This document shows, piece after piece, positions 1-9,138 of a stretch of 64,000 nt of DNA. Source of the stretch: Bradyrhizobium sp. SZCCT0148. Lineage in GTDB: Bacteria > Pseudomonadota > Alphaproteobacteria > Rhizobiales > Xanthobacteraceae. The position numbers were made by a program, and so were the translations under genes. The stretch lies in contig NZ_JAFCKT010000001.1 in the NCBI RefSeq assembly GCF_018129985.1, forward strand, positions 558,001 through 622,000. The letters run 5' to 3'. Numbering within the stretch: position 1 is the stretch's first letter; the number at the start of each line of letters is the position of its first letter. The notes beneath the pieces were generated by a model. It was not told where the DNA came from, ran no database searches, and saw nothing but the letters and a program-made list of their open reading frames with translations.

Positions 1-85
1 TGCGATCGGCAAGCTGGTCAATCAGCCGCTCGGCCAGCGTGCGATTGGAGCCGGTGTCCATGACTGCAAGTTGTGCGACGGACAT
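1..85 (-). CDS. N-terminal fragment of an unidentified protein, cut by the window edge
   Basis: The reverse strand has an ATG at 85-83 followed by 28 open codons running off the left edge, beginning MSVAQLAVMDTGSNRTLAER. A GGAGGA Shine-Dalgarno lies about ten bases upstream of the start, which supports a real gene. Too little is visible to assign a family. Confidence 0.45.
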   Translation of the reverse strand, partial: MSVAQLAVMDTGSNRTLAERLIDQLADR

Positions 86-180
86 GTTCGATGAGTCCTC
101 CAGACAGAGCCGTAGACCCGGCTCACGGCGGCATTCCCATTCCAATTCCGCTTAAAAGGACGATTCGCGGCCGGCGTCTT

Positions 181-200
181 GCCTGAGCGTGCACTCAGGC
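181..200. terminator. Hairpin downstream of the first chemoreceptor gene
   Basis: GCCTGAG at 181-187 pairs perfectly with CTCAGGC at 194-200 around a 6-nt loop. It lies past the stop of the reverse-strand chemoreceptor gene. No T-run follows on either strand, so this may be only an RNA 3' structure. Confidence 0.3.
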
Positions 201-263
201 GCATTTCGCGGCTTATTTCTCGATTCTGTTCGAGAGCTGCGGCACCTGCTTTCGGGCCCGGCT

Positions 264-2012
264 CTAAAGCTTGTAAGCCGTGCGGAAACCGCCCCAGTGC
301 CGGCCCTGCACGCGGATCGGGACGTCGATCTCGCGCATCATCACCGTATTGCCGTTGCCCATGTCGCGCGCATAGCTCTGCACCAGGTACGAGCGCAGGT
401 TGCGCGCGGCCGCCAGCCCCGCCGGATCGTTGAAGATCCTGCGGTTGCGGCTGTTGGCCGTGTTCCAGGCCGCGTCGCCCGGACGCTGCGGATGCGAATA
501 GATCCGGTTGTGCACCGGCAGGAAGCCGTTGCGATCGACCATGGCGCAGAACGCCATGCGCTGGTCCTTGGCCAGAAAGGCCTCCTGGAACGGCGGCAGG
601 GCGCGGTCAGCCCAGTCGAGATATTTCGTGCGGTATTGCTGCGGATCGGTTCCGGCGATTTCGGCATAGTCGGTGTCGAACAGGTCGTCGATTTTGATTT
701 CGCCGCGAGCAACCGCTTGTTCAAAGATCCTTGTCAGCGCGTTGCCCGCCTCCATGGCGCGGGTGACAAATTCGGTGTTCTCTTCGTGGATCGACCAGAG
801 CCTGTCCTCGATCTTTTCGCGGAGCCCGGCATCGGGACTGACGAATTGCGCGCGGGCGCCGGCCTTGGAGTGCTCGATCACGCGCAGGCGGCAGGCGCCG
901 ACGGCTTCGAGGGTGCCTTCGATGATCGCTTGCGGGGCGAGCCGGGCTGCATCCGCGCCGCCGATCAGCACGCCGTCCATCGCGATTTCGTAGACCGGCA
1001 TCACGCCGCGAGCGCTCTCGAATTTGAGATGGCAGGGCAACCGCTCGGTCTTGCGGCGGTCCTCGTGCTCGCTCTGGCCAAGCAGCACCGCGCAGCGCGA
1101 TTTCAGCTTCTGTGCGAAAGTGGTGACGGCTTTGCCGGCGCTCGCGACATTCTCGCCGTGGCTCTCGGCTGCCTTGGTCGCGGCGTCGATCTCGGCGGCG
1201 CTCGCGCCGACCGAGACGATGAACTCTGAAGCGCTGGCGGCGTTGCCGGAAACTTCGCTGGTGGTGGCGTTCTGTTCGGCGACCGCGCCGTTGACGGTCT
1301 CGAACACCGGGCGGATCGCCTCGATCGCCTGCGAAATGCGGTGCACGGCATCCGCGGAGCCGGCCGCGTCGCGCTGCAGCGCGTCGATTTTCCTCGTGAT
1401 CTCTTCCGTCGCGCCTTGCGTCTGCACCGCGAGGGCCTTGACCTCGGTCGCGACGACCGCAAAGCCTCTGCCGGCAGCGCCGGCGCGCGCGGCCTCGATC
1501 GTCGAATTGAGCGCCAGCAGCGTCGTCTGCCGCGCGATCTGCGCGATCAGATTGACGACGTTGCCGATGGCGGCGGAGGATTCGCGCAGGCGATCGACAT
1601 TGGCCCGGGCTTCCTGCGCCGCAGCGCTGGCCTCGTCCGCGAGCTTGCCGGCCTCGCGAACCTGCGCGCCGATCCCCAGCGCGGACTGGGTGAACTTGTC
1701 GGCGGCTTGGGCGAAGGTGGAGGCGGTCGATTGCGCGGCGTTGGTGCGGCCGGTCAGGGCGTCGGTCCGGTCGCGGATGGCGGCAAGCGTCACCGCGGTC
1801 GCTTCGGCGCCGCCCGCCACCGAATTGGCGGCGCGCTCGAGTTGGCGGATCATGGCGCCGAGCTCGAGTTCAAGCAGTTCCAGTATCTCCCGGGCCGAAT
1901 CAGTTTCGACCGCGGGAACGGGCTCGGAATGGGCCGCCGGCTGCGGAGCCGCTGGGGCAGTCGCAGGCGCAGCCATGTCCGGCGGACGCTTCCGAAATAG
2001 TCCGAACGCCAT
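264..2012 (-). CDS. Soluble methyl-accepting chemotaxis protein with PilZ-like segment and C-terminal sensor-like region
   Basis: The protein has 582 residues. It has no signal peptide or membrane segment: it opens MAFGLFRKRP and a Pro/Ala-rich stretch, so it should be cytoplasmic. Residues about 40-290 are an MCP signalling coiled coil with the conserved hairpin tip near '[17 protein letters not shown]'. Around residues 315-400 an RKTER (RxxxR) motif followed by a degenerate DxSxxG-like stretch suggests a PilZ-type domain. The last 180 residues contain 'DRNGFLPVHN' and 'GRHWGGFR', which I recognise from the C-termini of other soluble chemoreceptors. The sensor therefore follows the transducer, the reverse of classical receptors. 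No che genes are nearby. The MCP assignment is firm; the PilZ and C-terminal sensor calls are inference. Confidence 0.88.
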   Translation of the reverse strand: MAFGLFRKRPPDMAAPATAPAAPQPAAHSEPVPAVETDSAREILELLELELGAMIRQLERAANSVAGGAEATAVTLAAIRDRTDALTGRTNAAQSTASTFAQAADKFTQSALGIGAQVREAGKLADEASAAAQEARANVDRLRESSAAIGNVVNLIAQIARQTTLLALNSTIEAARAGAAGRGFAVVATEVKALAVQTQGATEEITRKIDALQRDAAGSADAVHRISQAIEAIRPVFETVNGAVAEQNATTSEVSGNAASASEFIVSVGASAAEIDAATKAAESHGENVASAGKAVTTFAQKLKSRCAVLLGQSEHEDRRKTERLPCHLKFESARGVMPVYEIAMDGVLIGGADAARLAPQAIIEGTLEAVGACRLRVIEHSKAGARAQFVSPDAGLREKIEDRLWSIHEENTEFVTRAMEAGNALTRIFEQAVARGEIKIDDLFDTDYAEIAGTDPQQYRTKYLDWADRALPPFQEAFLAKDQRMAFCAMVDRNGFLPVHNRIYSHPQRPGDAAWNTANSRNRRIFNDPAGLAAARNLRSYLVQSYARDMGNGNTVMMREIDVPIRVQGRHWGGFRTAYKL

Positions 2013-2216
2013 CAGGTCTCTCTTGTCGGAGGACGAGCAAACGCTATTTTCGCAAGCCGGAATGAAATCAGGGTTAACGTTGCCTGACTTTTGGGCTGAT
2101 GTGCTACGATACTACCTTAAAGTCGTAGAACCTCTTTCATTCCGGGCAGTTGGCGGCCTATAAGGCCGCGCTTCCCGCGCTCACCTTTTGGCTGACGATT
2201 CCCCGAGAGACCACGC

Positions 2217-2963
2217 ATGGCCGGACATTCCCAATTCAAGAACATCATGCACCGCAAGGGGCGGCAGGATGCCCAGAAGTCGAAGCTGTTCGGCAAGCTG
2301 GCGCGGGAAATCACCGTCGCTGCCAAGCTCGGCACGCCAGACCCTGCCATGAACCCGCGCCTGCGTGCGGCGATTATCGCGGCGCGGCAGGAGAATATGC
2401 CGAAGGACAATATCGAGCGCGCCGTCAAGAAAGCACTCGGCAACGAAGGCGAGAACTATGACGAGATCCGCTACGAGGGCTATGGCCCCGGCGGTGTCGC
2501 CGTCATCGTCGAGGCGCTGACCGACAACCGCAATCGCGCCGCCTCCGACATCCGCTCCTTCTTCACGAAATCCGGCGGCAATCTCGGCGAAACCGGCTCG
2601 GTCTCCTTCATGTTCGACCGCACCGGCATCATCGAATACGACCGCAGCGTCGCCTCCGACGACGCGGTGCTCGATGCCGCGATCGAGGCCGGTGCCGACG
2701 ACGTCGTCTCCGGCGAAAGCGGCCACGAGATCTACGCGTCGACGGAGAGTTATCGCGACGTCGCCAAGGCGCTGGAAGCCAAGTTCGGCGAGCCGCGCAA
2801 GGCCGCGCTGATCTGGAAGCCACAGAACACGGTCGCGGTCGACGACGAGACCGGCGAGAAGCTCCTCAAGCTGATGGACTTGCTCAACGAGCACGACGAC
2901 GTCCAGCAGGTCTACGCCAATTTCGAGGTGTCGGACGCGCTGATGGCGAAGATGGGCGGCTGA
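2217..2963 (+). CDS. yebC: YebC/PmpR family DNA-binding regulatory protein
   Basis: The 248 residues begin with the family signature [20 protein letters not shown] and are collinear with YebC throughout, including the [10 protein letters not shown] stretch near residue 100. YebC/TACO1 proteins are small cytosolic proteins linked to transcriptional control and, more recently, to translation through difficult sequences. The gene sits directly before ruvC, a common arrangement. The start is fixed by the conserved N-terminus. Confidence 0.96.
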   Translation: MAGHSQFKNIMHRKGRQDAQKSKLFGKLAREITVAAKLGTPDPAMNPRLRAAIIAARQENMPKDNIERAVKKALGNEGENYDEIRYEGYGPGGVAVIVEALTDNRNRAASDIRSFFTKSGGNLGETGSVSFMFDRTGIIEYDRSVASDDAVLDAAIEAGADDVVSGESGHEIYASTESYRDVAKALEAKFGEPRKAALIWKPQNTVAVDDETGEKLLKLMDLLNEHDDVQQVYANFEVSDALMAKMGG

Positions 2964-2971
2964 AGTCCAGC

Positions 2972-3103
2972 CTGTCCCGGGCGCGCTGCAGCGTGAAAAG
3001 CTGCTGCGCAGAGCCGTGACCCGCCATTCTCTGGGCATCGGTGGCAAAATGGCCCCGGTTCAGCGCTGCACCGCTTCGCGCTGCGTCGCGCCCGGGGCAC
3101 GAG
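2972..3103. repeat. Interspersed palindromic repeat element between yebC and ruvC
   Basis: The arm starting CTGTCCCGGGCGCGCTGCAG at 2972 is an imperfect inverted copy of the segment ending at 3103, which contains GCGTCGCGCCCGGGGCACGA. The interior is also rich in AGCGCTGCA/TGCAGCGT motifs. From memory this resembles a high-copy intergenic element of Bradyrhizobium genomes. It fills most of the yebC-ruvC gap and probably forms a long hairpin in the transcript. Confidence 0.6.
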
Positions 3104-3173
3104 ACCGCCTTTCCCCTGTTACTTTCGTTCTGTTTCTGTTTCCCCCGCCGCGGCCAGCCGCTATCACTGGCCG

Positions 3174-3701
3174 ATGACTGCGCTCCCGATTCGCGGCCCC
3201 GTTCGTATCATCGGCATCGACCCCGGCCTGCGCCGCACCGGCTGGGGCGTGATCGAAGCTGACGGCAATCGCCTGATCTACGTCGCCTGCGGTTCGGTGG
3301 AACCGCCGGACAACCTGCCGTTGGCGAGCCGCCTGCTCGCGATCCACGAAGGGCTTGCGGCCGTGCTCTCGACCCACCAGCCGATGGAAGCCGCGGTCGA
3401 GCAAACCTTCGTCAACAAGGACGGTGTCGCCACGTTGAAGCTCGGCCAGGCCCGCGGCGTCGCCATGCTGGCGCCCGCAATGTTCGGTGTCAGCGTTGCG
3501 GAATACGCACCGAACCAGGTCAAGAAAACAGTGGTCGGCGCCGGCCACGCCGACAAGCACCAGATCGCGATGATGCTGAAGATCCTGCTGCCAAAGGCCG
3601 AGCCGCCGTCCGCCGACGCTGCCGACGCGCTCGCCATCGCCATCACCCACGCCCATCACCGCCAGAGCACCGCGTTGAGGCTGAAGGTGGCGGGGCTATG
3701 A
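3174..3701 (+). CDS. ruvC: Crossover junction endodeoxyribonuclease RuvC
   Basis: This 175-residue protein is the Holliday-junction resolvase that nicks symmetrical strands on RuvAB-bound junctions. The acidic metal-binding tetrad is visible as D16 (in GIDPG), E76 (in VEQTF), D148 and D151. Length matches the family. It is first in the ruvC-ruvA-cdd-ruvB order and is separated from ruvA by a palindromic repeat. No strong Shine-Dalgarno is seen before the ATG, but no better start exists. Confidence 0.97.
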   Translation: MTALPIRGPVRIIGIDPGLRRTGWGVIEADGNRLIYVACGSVEPPDNLPLASRLLAIHEGLAAVLSTHQPMEAAVEQTFVNKDGVATLKLGQARGVAMLAPAMFGVSVAEYAPNQVKKTVVGAGHADKHQIAMMLKILLPKAEPPSADAADALAIAITHAHHRQSTALRLKVAGL

Positions 3702-3723
3702 TCCGCCAATCCAATTCATTGTC

Positions 3724-3808
3724 GTCATGCCCGGGCTTGTCCCGGACATCGACCTTGTTCCTTGCCGGTGTCCAGGACGTGGATGGCCGGGACAAGCCCG
3801 GCCATGAC
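3724..3808. repeat. Palindromic intergenic element between ruvC and ruvA
   Basis: GTCATGCCCGGGCTTGTCCC at 3724 is mirrored by GGGACAAGCCCGGCCATGAC ending at 3808, with one mismatch per arm and about 40 bp between arms. The CCGGGACAAGCCCGG core is, from memory, one of the commonest repeats in Bradyrhizobium intergenic DNA. It could modulate ruvC-ruvA read-through or mRNA stability. Confidence 0.65.
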
Positions 3809-3843
3809 AAGAGAGACGTGTCAGACACTGCCGAGGAAGTGCG

Positions 3844-4461
3844 ATGATCGGCAAGCTCAAGGGCCTGATCGATTCCTACAGCGAGGACTATGTGATCCTG
3901 GACGTCGGCGGCGTCGGCTATCAGGTGCATTGCTCGGCACGTACGCTGCAGCATCTGCCCTCGCCGGGCGAGGCCGCCGTGCTGTCGATCGAGACCTATG
4001 TCCGCGAGGACCAGATCAAGCTGTTCGGCTTCCGCACCGACCAGGAGCGCGAATGGTTTCGCCTGCTCCAGACCGTGCAGGGCGTCGGAGCCAAGGTCGC
4101 GCTCGCCGTGCTCGGGACGCTGGCACCTGCCGATCTCGCCAATGCCATCGCGCTTCGTGACAAGGCCGCGGTGGCGCGCACGCCCGGCGTCGGCCCCAAG
4201 GTCGCCGAGCGCATCGTCACCGAATTGAAGGACAAGGCGCCGGCCTTCGCCAATGTCGATCCGGCCGTCGTGCATCTCGCCGGAGCCGTCGACGACCAGC
4301 GCGCGCCGCGGTCTGTGGCGGATGCGATCTCGGCGCTGGTCAATCTCGGTTACGGTCAGCCGCAGGCGGCCGCTGCGATTGCATCGGCCTCGCGTAGCGC
4401 GGGTGAGAACGCCGAGACGGCGCAGCTCATTCGGCTTGGCCTGAAGGAACTGGCGAAATAG
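3844..4461 (+). CDS. ruvA: Holliday junction branch migration protein RuvA
   Basis: The protein has 205 residues and starts [12 protein letters not shown], the OB-fold domain I signature. It carries the two helix-hairpin-helix motifs ([10 protein letters not shown] and [12 protein letters not shown]) of domain II and a C-terminal domain III that contacts RuvB. RuvA tetramers hold the four-way junction open for RuvB and RuvC. The length is normal and the start is unambiguous. Confidence 0.97.
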   Translation: MIGKLKGLIDSYSEDYVILDVGGVGYQVHCSARTLQHLPSPGEAAVLSIETYVREDQIKLFGFRTDQEREWFRLLQTVQGVGAKVALAVLGTLAPADLANAIALRDKAAVARTPGVGPKVAERIVTELKDKAPAFANVDPAVVHLAGAVDDQRAPRSVADAISALVNLGYGQPQAAAAIASASRSAGENAETAQLIRLGLKELAK

Positions 4462-4502
4462 GCTATGTTCGCCGCAGACCGACCAGGGACGATATCTCGC
4501 GA

Positions 4503-4922
4503 ATGCTGACCAAGAAGGATAAGGAGCTGATTGCCGCTGCGACCGACGCGATCAGCCAGCGTTACCGCAACGACTGGCAGGAGGTGGGGGCGGCGTTGCG
4601 CACCCGTGACGGCCGGATCGTGACCGGCGTCAATATCGATGCCTATATCGGCCGCAACGCGATCTGCGCCGAGGCGATTGCGATCGGGCGCGCGATCACG
4701 GAGACCGGCGACCACGGCATCGAGAGCATCGTCGCCGTGCGCCATCCGAAGCCCGGCGAGCCTGGTAAGATCGCCGTCGTTTCGCCCTGCGGCACCTGCC
4801 GCGAACTGATCCATGACTACGATGCCAAGGCGAAAGTGATCGTGCCAAATAATGGCAGCGCGCCGAAGGTGGTCACGATCGGCGAACTGCTGCCGAACAA
4901 GTACCGCAGAGGCAACGAGTGA
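4503..4922 (+). CDS. Cytidine/blasticidin deaminase-like zinc enzyme
   Basis: This 139-residue protein has the small tetrameric cytidine-deaminase fold. Zinc ligands are visible as C55 in C55-A-E57, where E57 is the proton shuttle, and as C96/C99 in PCGTC. The CAE form of the motif is shared with Cdd and blasticidin-S deaminases, so the true substrate (cytidine, another base or an aminated metabolite) is uncertain. The gene lies between ruvA and ruvB, and its TGA overlaps the ruvB GTG start, implying translational coupling within a recombination-repair operon. That placement is unusual and may point to nucleotide-pool or repair use. Confidence 0.85.
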   Translation: MLTKKDKELIAAATDAISQRYRNDWQEVGAALRTRDGRIVTGVNIDAYIGRNAICAEAIAIGRAITETGDHGIESIVAVRHPKPGEPGKIAVVSPCGTCRELIHDYDAKAKVIVPNNGSAPKVVTIGELLPNKYRRGNE

Positions 4923-5971
4923 ACACGCCACCCCGCATGGTCTCGCCCGAGCGCCGCAGCGACGATGTCGGCGACACCGCGCTGCGCCCGCAATCGCTGT
5001 CCGATTTCGTCGGGCAGCAGCAGGCGCGCAAGAATCTCTCGATTTTCATCGAGGCTGCGCGCAAGCGCGGCGAGGCGCTGGATCATGTGCTGTTCGTCGG
5101 CCCTCCGGGTCTCGGCAAGACCACGCTGGCGCAGATCGTGGCCAAGGAGCTCGGCGTCGGCTTTCGCGCGACGTCAGGTCCTGTAATTGCCAAGGCCGGC
5201 GATCTCGCGGCCCTCCTCACCAATCTCGAAGAGCGCGACGTGCTCTTCATCGACGAGATCCATCGCCTCAGCCCGGCGGTGGAAGAGGTGCTCTATCCCG
5301 CGATGGAGGACTTTCAGCTCGACCTCATCATCGGCGAGGGACCGGCGGCGCGCTCGGTCAAGATCGAGCTGTCGAAATTCACCCTCGTCGGCGCCACCAC
5401 ACGCGCAGGCCTCCTCACCAACCCCCTGCGTGATCGTTTCGGCATTCCCGTCCGGCTCAATTTCTACACTATCGAGGAGCTGGAAAGCATCGTCACTCGT
5501 GGCGCGCGCGTGCTCAATGTCGGCATGAGCGCCGATGGCGCCAACGAGATCGCGCGCCGCGCCCGCGGCACGCCGCGCATCGCCGGCCGTCTGTTGCGGC
5601 GCGTGCGCGATTTCGCGTCCGCCGCCGATGCCGACAGGATCGATCGCAAGATCGCCGACCACGCGCTGAGCGCGCTCGAGGTCGATGCTGCAGGCCTGGA
5701 TGCGATGGATCGCCGCTACCTCACGACCATCGCGATGAACTATGGCGGCGGTCCGGTCGGCGTCGAGACCATGGCCGCCGCGTTGTCCGAACCGCGCGAT
5801 GCGATCGAGGATATCATCGAGCCTTATCTGATCCAGTGCGGCTATCTCCAGCGCACTCCGCGCGGTCGACTGCTCACCTCGCACGCCTTCCGCCATCTCG
5901 GCATCGCCGAGCCCTCGCGGGATGCAGCGACCCAATTCGGCCTGTTCGGCACGGACGAGAACGACGACTGA
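4919..5971 (+). CDS. ruvB: Holliday junction branch migration helicase RuvB
   Basis: RuvB is the 350-residue AAA+ motor that pumps DNA through the RuvA-bound junction. Walker A (GPPGLGKTT, residues 61-69) and Walker B (LFIDEIH, D112-E113) are intact. The winged-helix C-terminus carries the expected QRTPRGR motif. A GTG start overlaps the preceding stop by four bases; the conserved start of homology (ERRSDD, residue 11) fits this choice. Confidence 0.97.
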   Translation: MNTPPRMVSPERRSDDVGDTALRPQSLSDFVGQQQARKNLSIFIEAARKRGEALDHVLFVGPPGLGKTTLAQIVAKELGVGFRATSGPVIAKAGDLAALLTNLEERDVLFIDEIHRLSPAVEEVLYPAMEDFQLDLIIGEGPAARSVKIELSKFTLVGATTRAGLLTNPLRDRFGIPVRLNFYTIEELESIVTRGARVLNVGMSADGANEIARRARGTPRIAGRLLRRVRDFASAADADRIDRKIADHALSALEVDAAGLDAMDRRYLTTIAMNYGGGPVGVETMAAALSEPRDAIEDIIEPYLIQCGYLQRTPRGRLLTSHAFRHLGIAEPSRDAATQFGLFGTDENDD

Positions 5972-6100
5972 GCTGCGCCAACGCAGCGCGCTTCTTCTGT
6001 CATGAACTTCTGGTAATCTCGTGCACACGGCCTGCACGAACGCACCCCATTTCCGCTCCAATCGGACCGCATCAACGAGGCGCATTACGATCGGGTTTCC

Positions 6101-7018
6101 ATGATCACGCGCCGTCATCTCATCCGTTCCATCGGCGGTCTGTCCGCCCTCGGCGTCTCGACCGCAGCTTATGGCGTCGGCATCGAGCCGGTTCTGCGGC
6201 TCCGCGTCACCCGTTACCATCCGGCGCCGCGGCAATGGCCGGCGGATCTTCCGCTGAAGATCGCCGCCATTGCCGACATCCATGCCTGCGATCCCTGGAT
6301 GTCGCTGGAGCGGATCGCGGAGATCGTCGATCGCACGAACGCGCTGAAGCCTGATATCATCGTGCTGCTCGGCGACTATGTCGCCGGCGTGCATCAGGTC
6401 ACGCGCCTGATCCCGTCGCGCGAATGGGCGAGGGTGCTGGCCGGCCTGAAGGCGCCGCTCGGCGTCCATGCCGTGATGGGCAACCACGATTATTGGGACG
6501 ACAGGACGGTGCAGCAGGCAGGGCACGGGCCGACCATCGCCCATCGTGCGCTTGAGGCGGTCGGCATTCCAGTCTACGAAAATGACGTCGTGCGCCTCAG
6601 CAAGGACGGTCGTCCGTTCTGGCTCGCCGGTCTCGGCGATCAGCTCGCCTACTATCCCGCAAAGCGCTATGGCCGCATGCACAGGCTCGGCGCCGACGAT
6701 CTCGCGGGCACGCTCGCCAAGGTCACCGACGATGCGCCGGTCATCCTGCTCGCGCACGAGCCCAACATCGCGCCGCTGGTACCCTCGCGCGTCGCGCTGC
6801 AACTGTCCGGCCATACCCATGGCGGCCAGGTTCGCCTGCTCGGCTGGTCGCCGGCGGTTTCGCCCAAGAACGGCCTGCGGCTCGCCTATGGCCATTTTCG
6901 GCTGAAATGCGACCTCATTATCTCCGGCGGCCTTGGTTGCAGCATCATGCCGGTCCGCGTCGGCGTGCCGCCTGAGATCGTCGAGGTGACGCTGGGGCGA
7001 GCGCCGGCGGTGGCGTAA
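6101..7018 (+). CDS. Tat-exported YkuE-like metallophosphoesterase
   Basis: The protein has 305 residues. The N-terminus carries a twin-arginine pattern (MITRRHLIRS) and a hydrophobic stretch, so export by Tat is likely. The binuclear-metal phosphoesterase blocks appear in order: ADIHACD, GDYVAG, GNHDYW and SGHTHGGQ. YkuE-type enzymes are proposed to act on lipid or nucleotide phosphates; the substrate here is unknown. It follows ruvB by 129 bp on the same strand. Confidence 0.87.
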   Translation: MITRRHLIRSIGGLSALGVSTAAYGVGIEPVLRLRVTRYHPAPRQWPADLPLKIAAIADIHACDPWMSLERIAEIVDRTNALKPDIIVLLGDYVAGVHQVTRLIPSREWARVLAGLKAPLGVHAVMGNHDYWDDRTVQQAGHGPTIAHRALEAVGIPVYENDVVRLSKDGRPFWLAGLGDQLAYYPAKRYGRMHRLGADDLAGTLAKVTDDAPVILLAHEPNIAPLVPSRVALQLSGHTHGGQVRLLGWSPAVSPKNGLRLAYGHFRLKCDLIISGGLGCSIMPVRVGVPPEIVEVTLGRAPAVA

Positions 7019-7087
7019 CCTGCGCTTGCGCGGCTGGCCGTTTTTGCGCAAAACGGGCCGGTAGCAAGAAGCGAAGAGGCGCGCGAC

Positions 7088-7537
7088 GTGACTGCCCATC
7101 TCGACGGCGAGATCCGCGACGGCCGCCACCACATGCAGGTCCGCGTCTATTACGAGGACACGGATTTCTCCGGCATCGTCTATCACGCGAACTATCTGCG
7201 CTACATGGAGCGCGGACGCACCAATCATCTCAGGCTGATGGGCGCCGAGCAGCAGGCACTATTCGATCAGGTGGAGACCGAAGGCGCGGGCTTTGCGTTC
7301 GTGGTGCGCTCGATGCATCTGGATTTCCTGAAGCCCGCGCGGATGGACGACGTGCTCGACGTCGTGACCTGGCCGGTTGCGGTGAAGGGCGCCTCGATCA
7401 TGCTGGCGCAGGAAGTCCGTCGCGGCAATGAGGTTCTGGTGAAAGCCGAGGTCCGCGTGGCCTTCATCAGCGGCGGCCGCGCCCAGCCGATTCCGAAATC
7501 GATTCGCGCATTGATGAAGGCCGATTTGATTTCGTGA
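7088..7537 (+). CDS. ybgC: YbgC-type hotdog acyl-CoA thioesterase
   Basis: This 149-residue 4HBT hotdog protein has the YbgC active-site block Y-E-D-T-D26-F-S-G-I-V-Y-H33. YbgC enzymes hydrolyse short acyl-CoAs and associate with phospholipid synthesis; the gene usually opens the tol-pal cluster. A GTG start is chosen. No tolQRAB-pal genes follow in this window, which differs from the usual order. Confidence 0.92.
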   Translation: MTAHLDGEIRDGRHHMQVRVYYEDTDFSGIVYHANYLRYMERGRTNHLRLMGAEQQALFDQVETEGAGFAFVVRSMHLDFLKPARMDDVLDVVTWPVAVKGASIMLAQEVRRGNEVLVKAEVRVAFISGGRAQPIPKSIRALMKADLIS

Positions 7538-7631
7538 TCGCCCGATAAGTGATCAGTCGATAGGCAACGGCCACTCGACTCCAGCGATTACGCCGATAGA
7601 TTTGCGGCCTCAATTCACCGATGAGGCCATC

Positions 7632-8099
7632 ATGTCACGCCCGCCGCTTCCGCCCTTCACCCGTGAGACCGCCGCGCAGAAGGCGCGCATGGCCGAGGAC
7701 GCCTGGAATTCACGCGATCCGGTGCGCGTGTCGCTCGCCTACACCGAGGACAGCCGCTGGCGCAATCGCTCCGAAGTCTTGCAGGGTCGCGAAGCCATCG
7801 TCGCGTTCCTTACCCGCAAATGGGAGAAGGAGCAGGATTACCGCCTGATCAAGGACCTCTGGGCCTTCGATGACAAACGCATCGCGGTTCGTTTTCAGTA
7901 CGAATGGCACGACGCCGGCGGCCAGTGGTATCGCTCCTACGGCAACGAGCAGTGGGAGTTCGACGAGCACGGCTTAATGAAGCGACGCGAGGCGTCGATC
8001 AACGACATCGCGATCGCGGAGAAGGACCGCCGGTTTCACTGGGCCGCGCCCGGGCCGCGGCCCGGGGATGTGCCGGGACTTGGGACCGATCCGTTCTGA
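7632..8099 (+). CDS. DUF1348 / NTF2-like (SnoaL-fold) protein
   Basis: The 155-residue protein, beginning [10 protein letters not shown], matches the DUF1348 family of small cone-barrel proteins (e.g. the SRWRNRSE and GNEQWEF blocks). Function is not established; members are often annotated nuclear transport factor 2-like. The ATG at 7632 is preceded by GATGAGG and gives the conserved N-terminus; an in-frame TTG at 7602 is less likely. Confidence 0.85.
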   Translation: MSRPPLPPFTRETAAQKARMAEDAWNSRDPVRVSLAYTEDSRWRNRSEVLQGREAIVAFLTRKWEKEQDYRLIKDLWAFDDKRIAVRFQYEWHDAGGQWYRSYGNEQWEFDEHGLMKRREASINDIAIAEKDRRFHWAAPGPRPGDVPGLGTDPF

Positions 8100-8394
8100 T
8101 GATCTAACCTCCCTCACTGCTCTTGGCTCTTGCTTTTGGGAAGTCCTCCCAGAACCAAATGCAGCCTGGCGCCGCTACGAAACCGGCGGCCGTTACCATC
8201 CAGACTTTCCAAGCGAGCGCGAAGAATAGGAATAGACCAGAGCCAACAGCTCTATGACGATTAGGTCGAGGGGAAAGATCAAGCTTATTGTGCGACGAAT
8301 TGGGCTCATGCTCCCGTCCAACCATAAGCGTCCAAAGGACGCTTATGCCCCATCATTGGAGACACTCAAGGGGAGTAGGCAGAGGGGTGTGCAA
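8100..8394. other. Gap without a confident gene; weak reverse-strand ORF
   Basis: This 295-bp gap between converging genes is less GC-biased than its surroundings. A 73-codon reverse-strand frame (8325-8104) has a hydrophobic stretch (LFLFFALAWKVWMVTAAGFV) but only a poor ribosome site and no recognisable homology. Its ATG lies inside the perfect palindrome at 8323-8347. I leave it uncalled as a gene. Confidence 0.4.
8323..8347. promoter_or_regulatory. Perfect 11-bp inverted repeat
   Basis: CATAAGCGTCC (8323-8333) and GGACGCTTATG (8337-8347) are exact inverted copies around AAA. It could be a hairpin terminator for the converging genes or a protein-binding dyad. There is no T-run. Confidence 0.4.
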
Positions 8395-9108
8395 CTAAAT
8401 TGTAGTGCGCCTCGCCAGGAACCTCGTGATCGCCCCACCCAGCTTCGCGCTGTCCATCGGCTCCGCCAGCGACGCCCTTGCCGTCGCGATAACTTCCTCC
8501 GGCACCTTGCCGTCACGCAGCTCGCAGCATACCTCCGCAAACGCCACGTCGAACTCCGGATGCGGCTGCACCGTCAGCGTGGTGCCGTTGGCGTAGAGCA
8601 GGCCGGCATGCGGGGTGAAGTCGGACGAGAGGATCGTCAGCGCATCGTTGGGCGGCTCGATCACCTGATCCTGATGTGATGCGGCGATTGCGACCACTTC
8701 GCCATCGACCACGCCGTTTTCCGGCAGCACCCGATAGACGTGCCGGCCGATGCCCCAGCCCTTCTCGGATTTGCGTACCGTGCCGCCGAGCGCCTGCGCG
8801 ATCAGCTGATGACCGAAGCAGACGCCGACCATCGGCGTCTTGTTGGCGTAGGCAGTGCGGACGAAATCCTCCAGCGGCGCGATCCAGTCGAGCCCGTCAT
8901 AGACGCCGGCGGCAGCACCTGTGATCAGCACGGCCTCGAGCTTGCCCGGATCGGGAAGCGCGTCGCCATTCGGGATGCTGACGACGTCCACCGTAGCCGT
9001 GGGGTCCTCGGCGCGGACCATGCGTTCGAACATGTCCGGGAACGAGCCGTGCTGCTCGCGGTATCTTTGCGGGACCTGTCCGGTCTCGATGATGGTAATG
9101 CGTGCCAT
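8395..9108 (-). CDS. Class I glutamine amidotransferase-like protein
   Basis: This 237-residue standalone GATase1 domain has the catalytic triad C97 (in GVCFGHQ), H183 and E185 (in PHPEF). Standalone members either hand ammonia to a partner or hydrolyse gamma-glutamyl compounds (PuuD-like). It lies 30 bp downstream of the LysR gene on the same strand, so the two are probably one transcript, diverging from the carbamoylase cluster. A role in nitrogen release from a gamma-glutamyl or amide substrate fits the setting but is inference. Confidence 0.88.
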   Translation of the reverse strand: MARITIIETGQVPQRYREQHGSFPDMFERMVRAEDPTATVDVVSIPNGDALPDPGKLEAVLITGAAAGVYDGLDWIAPLEDFVRTAYANKTPMVGVCFGHQLIAQALGGTVRKSEKGWGIGRHVYRVLPENGVVDGEVVAIAASHQDQVIEPPNDALTILSSDFTPHAGLLYANGTTLTVQPHPEFDVAFAEVCCELRDGKVPEEVIATARASLAEPMDSAKLGGAITRFLARRTTI

Positions 9109-9138
9109 CTGCCCCCCATGGTCAAAAGGTTGCGAAGC

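Noticed and set aside
5174..7228. 684-codon reverse-strand open frame across ruvB, metallophosphoesterase and ybgC
   Set aside because: It spans three well-supported forward genes and its arginine/aspartate-rich composition is typical of antisense frames in GC-rich DNA.
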